This document shows, piece by piece, positions 1-7,135 of a stretch of 64,000 nt of DNA (position 1 is its first letter; each line of letters opens with the position of its first letter). The translations under genes were made by a program, and so were the position numbers. The notes beneath the pieces are model-generated. The model did not search any database and was not told the origin of the DNA. It was given only the letters and a program-made list of their open reading frames with translations. The stretch is from contig CAZKBH010000005.1 of the NCBI GenBank assembly GCA_964550795.1, positions 62,001 to 126,000 of the forward strand. Reading direction: 5' to 3'. Origin of the DNA: M3007 sp964550795 (GTDB lineage: Bacteria; Bacteroidota; Bacteroidia; Chitinophagales; Saprospiraceae).

Positions 1-355
1 TCAGCTTCGCTACGCCGGCCTCGATTTCCGCATAGGGCAGAGCTTCTTTGGCGATATAGCTGACCATCAAGGAGATATGCTGATCGGTGACCGCAAGTTT
101 GTCGTACAATAACTGCTTTTGGAGGCGGTAGGCTTCCCGGATTTGGCGTTTGAGCCGGTTGCGGGCGACGGCCGTTTTGAAGTTGCGTTTGGGCACCGAA
201 ACTACAATCTGGGCTCGACTCATGGCAGCCAAGTGGGGTGGGGCTGCTTTCCAGACCACACGCAAAGGATAGGCCACGTAGGAATGGCCTCCTTTAAAAA
301 GGCCACCAATGGCTTTGGCGCTTTTGAGTCGTTCTTGTCGGGTGAAATCGGGCAT
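1..355 (-). CDS. rnpA: Ribonuclease P protein component (3' end cut by window edge)
   Basis: Protein subunit of RNase P, which with the RNA subunit cleaves 5' leaders from pre-tRNA. Read from the ATG at 355, the translation begins MPDFTRQERLKS and carries the family's basic core: a KRNFKTAVARNRLKRQIREA-type stretch with the RNR signature (about residues 56-75) and an upstream region rich in aromatic and basic residues. 118 codons are visible with no stop before the window edge, so only the last few residues are missing, given the usual length of 110-135. It follows rpmH on the same strand, the classical rpmH-rnpA order. A strong stem-loop lies between the two genes, so part of the transcription probably stops after rpmH. 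Identification rests on the motif and the synteny and is secure. Confidence 0.93.
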   Translation of the reverse strand, partial: MPDFTRQERLKSAKAIGGLFKGGHSYVAYPLRVVWKAAPPHLAAMSRAQIVVSVPKRNFKTAVARNRLKRQIREAYRLQKQLLYDKLAVTDQHISLMVSYIAKEALPYAEIEAGVAKL

Positions 356-403
356 TCCCTTGTCAGGTAGCAGGTGCAGGCGCTGCTGGCAGTTGACCAA
401 CAG

Positions 404-448
404 GCACAAAAATAAGGCTTCCGGTGCCGCAGGGCCTTCGGAAGCCTT
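404..448 (-). terminator. Stem-loop with U tract between rpmH and rnpA
   Basis: Perfect 9-bp inverted repeat AAGGCTTCC (414-422) / GGAAGCCTT (440-448) with a 17-nt loop. Read on the minus strand, the stem is followed at once by ATTTTTGT, the form of an intrinsic terminator. It lies downstream of rpmH and upstream of rnpA, so it could set the ratio of L34 to RnpA by partial termination. Confidence 0.6.
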
Positions 449-510
449 AAATATTTTGTTTTGACCGAATCTTGCCAGTAATTGACTCCGAATGCCTCGG
501 AATCAGCAGA

Positions 511-675
511 TTACGCGTTCGCTTTCAAGCGACGCTCGTCAGAAACGGTGAGTTTCCAGCGGCCTTGCTTGCGACGACGGGCCAATATTTTGCGTCCATT
601 TTTGGACTCCATGCGCGTACGGAAACCGTGCTTGTTGCTGCGCTTTCTCCGCGAGGGTTGATATGTACGTTTCAT
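511..675 (-). CDS. rpmH: 50S ribosomal protein L34
   Basis: 54-residue basic protein of the large ribosomal subunit. The translation starts MKRTYQPSRRKRSNKHGFRT and ends in RRLKANA, the universal L34 pattern (MKRT-QPS at the N terminus, KHGFR-RM in the middle, GR--L--RR---GR--L toward the end). The start ATG at 675 is fixed by this conserved N terminus. It is the first gene of the rpmH-rnpA pair and has a good Bacteroidota-type promoter directly upstream. It is too short to be found by most length cut-offs but is unambiguous. Confidence 0.97.
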   Translation of the reverse strand: MKRTYQPSRRKRSNKHGFRTRMESKNGRKILARRRKQGRWKLTVSDERRLKANA

Positions 676-716
676 CGCTTACTCTGTAAATTTTGTTCTA
701 TCCGAAAAACGGAGCG

Positions 717-746
717 CAAAGGTAAACTTAGTTTTTAAAATTCAAA
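717..746 (-). promoter_or_regulatory. Bacteroidota-type promoter of rpmH
   Basis: On the minus strand, TTTG (743-746) is followed after 18 nt by TACCTTTG (717-724), matching the -33 TTTG / -7 TAnnTTTG consensus known for Bacteroidota sigma-A promoters. It lies about 40 bp upstream of the rpmH start, giving a short leader. Confidence 0.65.
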
Positions 747-825
747 GCACAGGCTTGGGAATTTTCTGAAAATGGTTGCTGCGAGAAAATTCGGGTGCGC
801 CGAAACCTCCGGCTGATCCGAATGA

Positions 826-3579
826 TCAGTCCTGAATGATCATTTTTCCTGTGCCCACAGATTTCCCCATTTGATCAATTTTAAAAAGATACACGCCATT
901 GGGAAGGCCTCCTTTTTTCAACTGAAAATCTGGACCATCAGCATTCATTTCAAAACACAGTTTACCTTGTAAATCAAATACTTGCAAACGAATCGGCTGA
1001 TTATTTTTAAGTCCTTTGACCGTCAAAATTGCCGCATCGGAGAATGGATTTGGGGACACCAGCACCGAATATAACGGCTGCTGAGGTTGCCAAATACCTA
1101 CTGTCAGGAATTGCTCGCCCAAACGATGGATGCTTGTATTGGTCACGATGGCCTCGTTAAAATCAAAGTAAATATGGGCGGTATTTTCCAGCAAGGTCTC
1201 CAGCGGCGCGTCTGCACGGTGCTGGATTTTAAATTTGACAAAGCCGTGGGAAGCAGGCTCGTTCACGTTTGAGTCGGGCAACAGGATGTTTTCGTACAAA
1301 AATGTGAGAATACCGGCGCCACTCAAATCCCAGGCATACGGATGGCTGCTAGCGCCCGGACGGAAACTCGCCGGATCGAGCCAAGCGGAAAGGCTATCCA
1401 CGATGCGTACGGTGAAAGCGGTGTCGTTGCCCGTATTTTGGAACCGAATCAGGTATTCCAGCGGCGTTCCGGGTCGGATATAATGCTGGGCACCGTATCC
1501 CAAAGGAAAACCCTGCTTATCGTTGGGATCATAAGAGCCCGTGTTTGCAAGGCATTGAATATCAATGAATTCGTCGGCATCATTCAAGGGAAACTGATTG
1601 ATAAATCCCGTCGAAAACGTGGGGCCAGTGGTACACCCTTCCACCGAAACCGATGGAGCCGATTGTCCGGGATGGAATGGCTCCTGCGCTACTTCCAGCC
1701 GCCAGGTGCTGCCATTGGCCGGCAGACTGATGTCCGTGAATTCCCCCGCGTCCAGTTGCACGGGTCCGCTCATTAGCATGACCAAATCCTCCACCACAAT
1801 ATACTCGAGTGCGGAAGGCATATTGCCAATGCCCACGTTTTCGATTCTGAAACGGACAGAGTCTGCCTGACATTGGCTGCTGATGCGCAGGCTAGCGCCC
1901 GACCATTGAGGACTGGGTAATATGCACGAAGTATCCGGGTAAATATGCGCTTCTGTGCAATGGGTTTGCCCAAAAGCTGCATCACAACTGAGTAGGGTGG
2001 TGAAATGAAACATCCCACATTGGCCCACCGCAAGATCCCCGATCTCAAACTGGATCACCCCGCCACCTAAATCGGTAAAGGGCATATTGGTATTAACGAG
2101 CGAAAGGAATGGGTCGAGTGTGACAATTATGTGCGCATCCTGGGCGGGTTCGGTGCCGTTATTGCAATAGGAAACACTAAAAAGGTTGTTGGAAAAACAG
2201 CGCCTCAAATTACCGGAAGCAATATCAACGGTGAGGAGCGGACAATCTGCCAATTTTTGAAACAGCAAATCTTCCGCTTGCAAAGTGTCATTCGAATTGG
2301 GCACTGCAACATCCGAAATCGGGAGACAATCCAACCACAAAGGACTGGTTGACACCGCCGAAACCGTATAGGTGGCCCCGGCTTTTACGGCCAATTGGTA
2401 GCTTCCATCGGCCTCCGTCACAGCGAAAAAGGTGCCCAGTGTGGATTCACCCCGCACAATCCACCCCGCAATACCAGGTTCTCCAGGGTCCGATTGGCAG
2501 TTTGCCAGGGTGTCTTCTAACACCCGACCTTGAATGATACTACAGAGTCCGGTTCCTCCAGCCACAACTTGCATTTCATCTACTGTAAAACAGCCATTTG
2601 CGGTATTGGTTACGATCAAGTGGTAGGTCCCAACCGCGTTTACAATCGGGGTTATGGTATTGATACCACTCACAAAGTTGCCATTCTGGGTGGTCCATAA
2701 ATACGAAAAATTGGGGCCACCCGGAGCAGAGCCTACTAAGATAACAGCTCCACCTCCACAAGGAATTTCAAGATCTGGGCCTGCACTGACTACAGGAGCC
2801 CAAATATCTTCAACCACCGTAACCGTTGACGTACTCGTGCAGCCGTTTAGGATATTGGTCACCATCAGGGTATAATTGCCCGGTTCGTTCACCGTCGGTG
2901 TTAACGTATTGGCATCACTCAAAATATTACCATTGGTGGTGGTCCATAAGTACGTAAACTCCGGCCCTTGAGAGGAACAAAGTGCATCTAGTTGAAAGCT
3001 GCTCACAGCACAAGTTAAGGTGGGGGATGGAGAAAAACAGGCTAGGGGGACATCTGCACTTTGAGTGACAATGCCTGCGCCTGAGATGGTACAGCCGTTG
3101 GCATCGGTGACCGTGAGCGTATATAGTCCCTGCTGACCGATTTCTATCGTTGGATTCCCATTGCCGTTGCTCCAGAAATAAAGGTAGGGTGAGTTGCCTC
3201 CTGAAACCTGAGCCTCCAGGGTAGCACTTGTATTGATACAATCCAGCACTACCTCGTCTATTTGAAGTACCAAAGGAGCCGGTTGCTGCAAGACTGCATC
3301 TACAACTGCCGTGCATCCCAAGACATCGGTCACGGTGCAGGTGTAAGTACCCGCTACAAGGTTCTGGATGGTTTCGGTGGTCTCCCCGTTTGACCATAAA
3401 TAGTTGTAGGGTTCCGTTCCGTTGCTGGCTAAGACAGCAATTTCCCCTTCGGGTTGTTCGAAACAAAGCAATGGGTTGATCACCGTGCTTAGTTGAACAT
3501 CGCATTGGGCATGAAGCGGTTGGAAGCCCGCCAGTAGGCAGATCATCAGAGAGAGAGAGGTGTAGCGTATGGATATCAT
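826..3579 (-). CDS. Secreted SprB/PKD-repeat protein with T9SS sorting domain
   Basis: 917-residue exported protein. I chose the ATG at 3579 because a signal peptide starts there (MISIRYTSLSLMICLLAG, ending LHAQ); in-frame starts further out would place 16 polar residues before it and run into a palindromic repeat. Domain order: two SprB-type repeats (about 25-190, each with WSNG and TVTDxxGC signatures), two PKD-like Ig modules (about 195-360, YLWTT and TxGNY-L-VTN), a carboxypeptidase-regulatory/SdrD-B-like module (about 370-450), a DUF11/DUF7619-like region beginning near YDPNDKQG (about 700-835), then a C-terminal type A T9SS sorting domain (SPNPFSDAAILTV ... GVYLFKI). It probably sits on the cell surface or is released, with an adhesive or structural role. 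The 1189-residue protein encoded at 29917-33486 shares the whole C-terminal half. SprB repeats are known from gliding adhesins, but gliding here is not shown. Confidence 0.82.
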   Translation of the reverse strand: MISIRYTSLSLMICLLAGFQPLHAQCDVQLSTVINPLLCFEQPEGEIAVLASNGTEPYNYLWSNGETTETIQNLVAGTYTCTVTDVLGCTAVVDAVLQQPAPLVLQIDEVVLDCINTSATLEAQVSGGNSPYLYFWSNGNGNPTIEIGQQGLYTLTVTDANGCTISGAGIVTQSADVPLACFSPSPTLTCAVSSFQLDALCSSQGPEFTYLWTTTNGNILSDANTLTPTVNEPGNYTLMVTNILNGCTSTSTVTVVEDIWAPVVSAGPDLEIPCGGGAVILVGSAPGGPNFSYLWTTQNGNFVSGINTITPIVNAVGTYHLIVTNTANGCFTVDEMQVVAGGTGLCSIIQGRVLEDTLANCQSDPGEPGIAGWIVRGESTLGTFFAVTEADGSYQLAVKAGATYTVSAVSTSPLWLDCLPISDVAVPNSNDTLQAEDLLFQKLADCPLLTVDIASGNLRRCFSNNLFSVSYCNNGTEPAQDAHIIVTLDPFLSLVNTNMPFTDLGGGVIQFEIGDLAVGQCGMFHFTTLLSCDAAFGQTHCTEAHIYPDTSCILPSPQWSGASLRISSQCQADSVRFRIENVGIGNMPSALEYIVVEDLVMLMSGPVQLDAGEFTDISLPANGSTWRLEVAQEPFHPGQSAPSVSVEGCTTGPTFSTGFINQFPLNDADEFIDIQCLANTGSYDPNDKQGFPLGYGAQHYIRPGTPLEYLIRFQNTGNDTAFTVRIVDSLSAWLDPASFRPGASSHPYAWDLSGAGILTFLYENILLPDSNVNEPASHGFVKFKIQHRADAPLETLLENTAHIYFDFNEAIVTNTSIHRLGEQFLTVGIWQPQQPLYSVLVSPNPFSDAAILTVKGLKNNQPIRLQVFDLQGKLCFEMNADGPDFQLKKGGLPNGVYLFKIDQMGKSVGTGKMIIQD

Positions 3580-4004
3580 AATGAGTCGTTTTTCAAAAAT
3601 GGGAAAATTGCCCATACTACTGGACATTTTTGTTTTGCTACCAGACCTATAAGGTTTCCAAAAACCTTATAGGTCTCGATTTCGGCAAATGTCCAGTAGT
3701 ATGTAATTGCCTTTGTTGAGATTTGTACAGGGTGAAAGAGCTGAATTCGCTCGTATAGTCTTTTGATGTTGCAAATGTTCGGGTTAATCTCCGGTTCAGC
3801 AAAGACATTTTTTGTGATTTGTTCCCCTGTATTTTTAAAATTATTTTTTAAACAATTGATTATCAATGTTAAAATTGAATCAATACCTTGCAGCATTATT
3901 CAACAACATCTTCATTTCGGAAAATATTTCCTGCCGGGAATCAAGTTTCGGCTTCGTTGCATCCGCCATGCCTGACCTGGATTTCGCTCTTTTTTACATA
4001 AAAC
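3580..4004. other. Divergent intergenic region with a nested palindrome
   Basis: This 425-bp stretch separates two divergently transcribed genes. It holds the 91-bp family A palindrome (3613-3703), placed only 34 bp from the start of the minus-strand gene. The remaining part is A+T-rich with no open frame of interest. A TACCTTGC box at 3885-3892 could be the -7 element for the plus-strand gene starting at 4005, but no convincing -33 TTTG accompanies it. Confidence 0.5.
3613..3703. repeat. Family A nested palindromic element, copy 1
   Basis: The outer arms CATACTACTGGACATTT and AAATGTCCAGTAGTATG are exact 17-bp inverted repeats. Inside them an exact 15-bp inverted repeat, AGACCTATAAGGTTT / AAACCTTATAGGTCT, forms a second stem. 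The two stems are separated by an asymmetric internal loop. A near-identical copy lies at 37094-37183, and a half-site at 38932-38952. It has no coding capacity, so it is best seen as a dispersed non-autonomous (MITE/REP-like) element. Confidence 0.85.
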
Positions 4005-5396
4005 ATGGAAAAAACACTCCTTTGGGAAGCATTTTCCGCGCTTTCGACGGCAGAAGTGCGTGAGTTTGGCAAATTCGTCCAATCGCCTTTTTTTAATGCC
4101 CGCCAACAGCCCATCCTCCTGTTTGAATACCTCGATGCCTGTCGCCGGGCCGGACGGATACCCTTAAATGCAGAAGCCGCAGTGGTGCTGAACAAGTCCG
4201 AAAAAAGTGTAAAAACCCGGCAAGCCAACAGTGCCCTGCTTGGTCTGCTGGAACAATTCCTCGCCTACAAGGAAAGATATCAGGATGAAAGCCGCGCTAA
4301 AATCCGACTCGCCGCCGCTTACCGCAAACGCAAACTCGACAAACATTTCAACATCGCCCTGCGCGAAGCCCGGCAGAGCCGCGACGAACAGCCCTGGCGA
4401 CACGCCGATTATTATCATGATCTGAATCTGGTGGAATGGGAGCGCTATCAATTTGATACCGGCACGCTCCGAACCGAATCGCTCAACCTGCAAACTACTT
4501 CCGATCTGATGGACACGGCTTTTATAGCCCGCAAACTGCGGCTGGCCTGTTTAGCAGCTTCGCACCAGGCTGTGTACAGAACGGAGTATCGTATCGGGCT
4601 GCTGGAAGCGGTGCTGACGCACACGGACGTAGAAAATCTGATGGAAACGCCTGCCGTGGGACTATACTTTTATTGCTATAAATTTCAGACAGATTTGCAG
4701 CACGCAGAGCAGCATTTTGAACGGTTTCGGGCCTTGCTTTTCGCGAATTCAGCCGTTTTTCCACCGGATGAACTGCGCACACTCTACCTGCTGGCCATCA
4801 ATTTTGGCATTAAAAAAATCAATCAATCCGCAGAAGGCTGGATACGCGCCACGCTCGATCTGTATCAGGGAGCCTTGGCTGGCAAACTGCTCCTGGAAAA
4901 CGGACAAATTTCCCGATTTGCCTTCGATAACATCATTGCTATCTCGCTTCGGGCAGGGGAACTGGATTGGGTGGAACATTTTATCCTCGAACACAAAAAT
5001 CTGCTCGAACGACAATGGCGGGAAGCCACCGCCAGCCTCGGACTTGCCCGCGTGGCCTATGCCCGCCGAGACTTTAAAACGGCCCTGCTCAACTTACAAC
5101 GTTCGGACTACAAAGACCTACTCAACAACTTGGCTGCCAAGACTTTACAGCTCAAAATTTTCTATGAATCCGGCGAATTTGAGCTTCTGGAAAGTCACCT
5201 CAAAGGCATGAAAAATTACATCCGTAGGCACACCAGCATTGGGTATCACCGCACCAATTTTGGCCGCATCGTGGCCTACACCCAGCAGATGATGGCCCTT
5301 GATTTCAGGAAAAACGAAGATTTGGAAGCGCTTCGGGCCGCGGTCGCAAGCGAGGAAATTCTGACCGAACGGGAATGGTTTATGCGGATGTTGTGA
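4005..5396 (+). CDS. Unnamed all-helical (TPR-like) protein, paralog 1
   Basis: 463-residue soluble protein without signal peptide or membrane segment; function not recognised. Composition and spacing suggest stacked alpha-helix pairs, as in TPR proteins. The N terminus reads F-x2-LST-x-E-x3-F-x-K-FVQSPFFN, and the C terminus ends EREWFMRML. The same beginning (FQQISAKESSAFLHF...CPLFN) and end (EREWLLEKM) occur in the 468-residue protein encoded at 28328-29734, and the N-terminal pattern recurs in the truncated gene at the right window edge, so this is a multi-copy lineage family. The C-terminal third contains runs such as YESGEFELLESHL that look like one TPR unit. The gene stands alone between a divergent secreted protein and a long palindrome that may serve as its terminator. 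A scaffold or protein-protein interaction role is only inference. Confidence 0.7.
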   Translation: MEKTLLWEAFSALSTAEVREFGKFVQSPFFNARQQPILLFEYLDACRRAGRIPLNAEAAVVLNKSEKSVKTRQANSALLGLLEQFLAYKERYQDESRAKIRLAAAYRKRKLDKHFNIALREARQSRDEQPWRHADYYHDLNLVEWERYQFDTGTLRTESLNLQTTSDLMDTAFIARKLRLACLAASHQAVYRTEYRIGLLEAVLTHTDVENLMETPAVGLYFYCYKFQTDLQHAEQHFERFRALLFANSAVFPPDELRTLYLLAINFGIKKINQSAEGWIRATLDLYQGALAGKLLLENGQISRFAFDNIIAISLRAGELDWVEHFILEHKNLLERQWREATASLGLARVAYARRDFKTALLNLQRSDYKDLLNNLAAKTLQLKIFYESGEFELLESHLKGMKNYIRRHTSIGYHRTNFGRIVAYTQQMMALDFRKNEDLEALRAAVASEEILTEREWFMRML

Positions 5397-5411
5397 GCGT
5401 ACAATAAAACA

Positions 5412-5522
5412 TTGAATATCAAGTAATTGTGTCATGCTGAGTGAAGTGAAGAACCTCGTAAACCACTCGCCATACTTTTATGCTTCACTTCGTTCAGCAA
5501 GACACAACTGCTTGATATTCAA
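5412..5522. repeat. Family E 111-bp imperfect palindrome
   Basis: The ends TTGAATATCAAG and CTTGATATTCAA are exact inverted repeats. The pairing continues inward through TTGTGTC/GACACAA and then GTGAAGTGAAG/CTTCACTTCG with few mismatches, giving a stem of about 40 bp. The inner sequence, TCATGCTGAGTGAAGTGAAG, resembles a dispersed repeat I recall as common in Bacteroidota genomes. It lies between the convergent 3' ends of the helical protein gene and susD, where it may act as a bidirectional terminator. Confidence 0.8.
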
Positions 5523-5533
5523 GATGCGTATCC

Positions 5534-7027
5534 TCAATTATACATCGGATTCTGCGTCACGCGCCCGCTTGTCAGGTCAACTTCAGATTGTGGGATGGGC
5601 AACAACTCGTGTTTGCCGGGCACAAAATTAGTTTTTCCAGCCGCCTGCATTGCCTCGGCGGCGCGGCCCCAGCGCAGCAGGTCAAACCAGCGTTGCTGCT
5701 CCATAGCCAGTTCCACCCGGCGCTCGCGGTAAATGCGTTCGCGCAACATCGTCTGGTCTGTGACCGTCACATCCGGCAGGATAAAATTGCTGGTTCCTCT
5801 CGCTCTTTTGCGCACTTGATTGAGCAGGGGCAGCGCTTCGCCAGATTTCATCTGTTCGTTCTTGGCCTCTGCCGCCAACAGCAAAATATCCGAGTAGCGA
5901 AGCACCCGAATGTTGCCCGGACCATTGTCCTGCAAACCCGGGTGCGCAGGTACCCAGGCTTTCTGGTTATACCTGGCGTTGATCACATCGGGGTTGTTTT
6001 GAACCTGTGTGGAGCCGTCGGGCAAAATTTCACCCACATAGATGATGGTCGCCTCGCGGCGCGGATCGCCATTTTCGTAAGCAGAAATCAGGTTATCGGA
6101 TGGGCGGTTGAAGCCCCAGCCAAGGTTTGGAATGCCCCGCACCCCCTGCACCATATTGTAAGGCGAGGAACCCGGTCCGGCAGCTTGTTGGGTGGGTAAC
6201 GCAACCGCTTGAATTTCAAAAATAGACTCCGCGCCATTTTCACCCACGGGTAAAAAATTATCCGCGTAGCGGTTCAGCAGACTGTATTGATTGGAATTGA
6301 TGATCTCCTGGCACTGAATTTCGGCAGCCTCCCAATTTTTCTTGAGCATGTACAATTTGGCCAAAATCCCACGCGCAGCAGCCTTGGACGCCCGGCCCTT
6401 ATCTGCGGAGGCATATCCGTCTTTTTCTGGCAACACCGCAATGGCGTCCAACAAATCACGCTCGATTTGATCGTACACCGCGGTCCTGGGCTGGCGGGTC
6501 TGTGCATAGTATTCATCGCCTTGCAAGGTGTTGGTTATCAGTGCTAAATCACCAAACCAGTTCACTAACAAGAAGTAGGAATAGGCCCGTAAAAATTTGC
6601 ATTCGCCCACCAAACGATCGCGCAATTGAGCATTCATTTCCACTGTGGGAATGTTTTCAATCGCAATGTTGGCACGGGCAATGGCGCGATAATGGCCCCG
6701 GTACACAGGTGCAACGAAGGGGTTGGTCGCGTCCAGCGTAAAATTGTCAATATCATTGATCAAAGGCGCATCATTGGGGGAAGAACCCTTGTCTGCATCG
6801 TCGCTGATAATATCTGTACAGGCAATGTACGGCAACGCACAAAGATCAAAATCCCGATAAATCTGGTACACCGCATTGGTGGCCAGAACGGCATGCTCCT
6901 CCGTTTTGAAGAAGTCCTCAAAAGTCAATTCGCCAGGTGGTTTTCGATCCAGAAAATCCTTTTGGCAACTGGTTACCGTAAATAGCAAGAGTGCTGCGGT
7001 AAGGCGGAAGCTGATTGAATGGCTCAT
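5534..7027 (-). CDS. SusD/RagB-family glycan-binding lipoprotein
   Basis: 497-residue outer-surface lipoprotein that delivers oligosaccharide to its SusC partner. The N terminus has a signal peptide with lipobox TVTSC (Cys21). It is followed by the family opening FLDRKPPGELTFEDFF, and helices typical of the SusD TPR-like fold run to the end, including the conserved C-terminal RERRVELAMEQQRWFDLLRWG and a final GRVTQNPMYN. Length is normal for the family. It lies directly downstream of susC on the same strand, as expected for a co-transcribed pair, but the 108-bp spacer is filled by three copies of a hairpin repeat (family B), which could uncouple the two expression levels. The substrate is probably a beta-glucan oligomer, inferred from the neighbouring GH144 and GH3 enzymes. 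Confidence 0.92.
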   Translation of the reverse strand: MSHSISFRLTAALLLFTVTSCQKDFLDRKPPGELTFEDFFKTEEHAVLATNAVYQIYRDFDLCALPYIACTDIISDDADKGSSPNDAPLINDIDNFTLDATNPFVAPVYRGHYRAIARANIAIENIPTVEMNAQLRDRLVGECKFLRAYSYFLLVNWFGDLALITNTLQGDEYYAQTRQPRTAVYDQIERDLLDAIAVLPEKDGYASADKGRASKAAARGILAKLYMLKKNWEAAEIQCQEIINSNQYSLLNRYADNFLPVGENGAESIFEIQAVALPTQQAAGPGSSPYNMVQGVRGIPNLGWGFNRPSDNLISAYENGDPRREATIIYVGEILPDGSTQVQNNPDVINARYNQKAWVPAHPGLQDNGPGNIRVLRYSDILLLAAEAKNEQMKSGEALPLLNQVRKRARGTSNFILPDVTVTDQTMLRERIYRERRVELAMEQQRWFDLLRWGRAAEAMQAAGKTNFVPGKHELLPIPQSEVDLTSGRVTQNPMYN

Positions 7028-7047
7028 AAGTTTTTATTTTATGTACA

Positions 7048-7128
7048 CCGGAACGCTGTTCCGGTAAGATTTAAAGTACCCCGGAACGCTGTTCCGGTAA
7101 ATTTTTGCATCCCGGAACAGCGTTCCGG
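7048..7128. repeat. Family B hairpin-repeat array 1 (three units) between susC and susD
   Basis: Units at 7048-7064, 7081-7097 and 7112-7128. The first two read CCGGAACGCTGTTCCGG, and the third is the inverted form CCGGAACAGCGTTCCGG. Each unit folds alone (stem CCGGAAC/GTTCCGG, loop GCT), and the inverted last unit could also pair along its full length with either of the others. Centre spacing is 33 and 31 nt. The array occupies nearly all of the susC-susD spacer. Confidence 0.85.
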
Positions 7129-7135
7129 GGTACGG

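Noticed and set aside
119..370. Plus-strand open frame opposite rnpA
   Set aside because: It is the shadow of rnpA; the minus-strand translation has the family motif and the correct neighbour rpmH.
3613..3703. Family A element as an ordinary bidirectional terminator
   Set aside because: Both full copies lie between divergent genes, where no transcripts converge.
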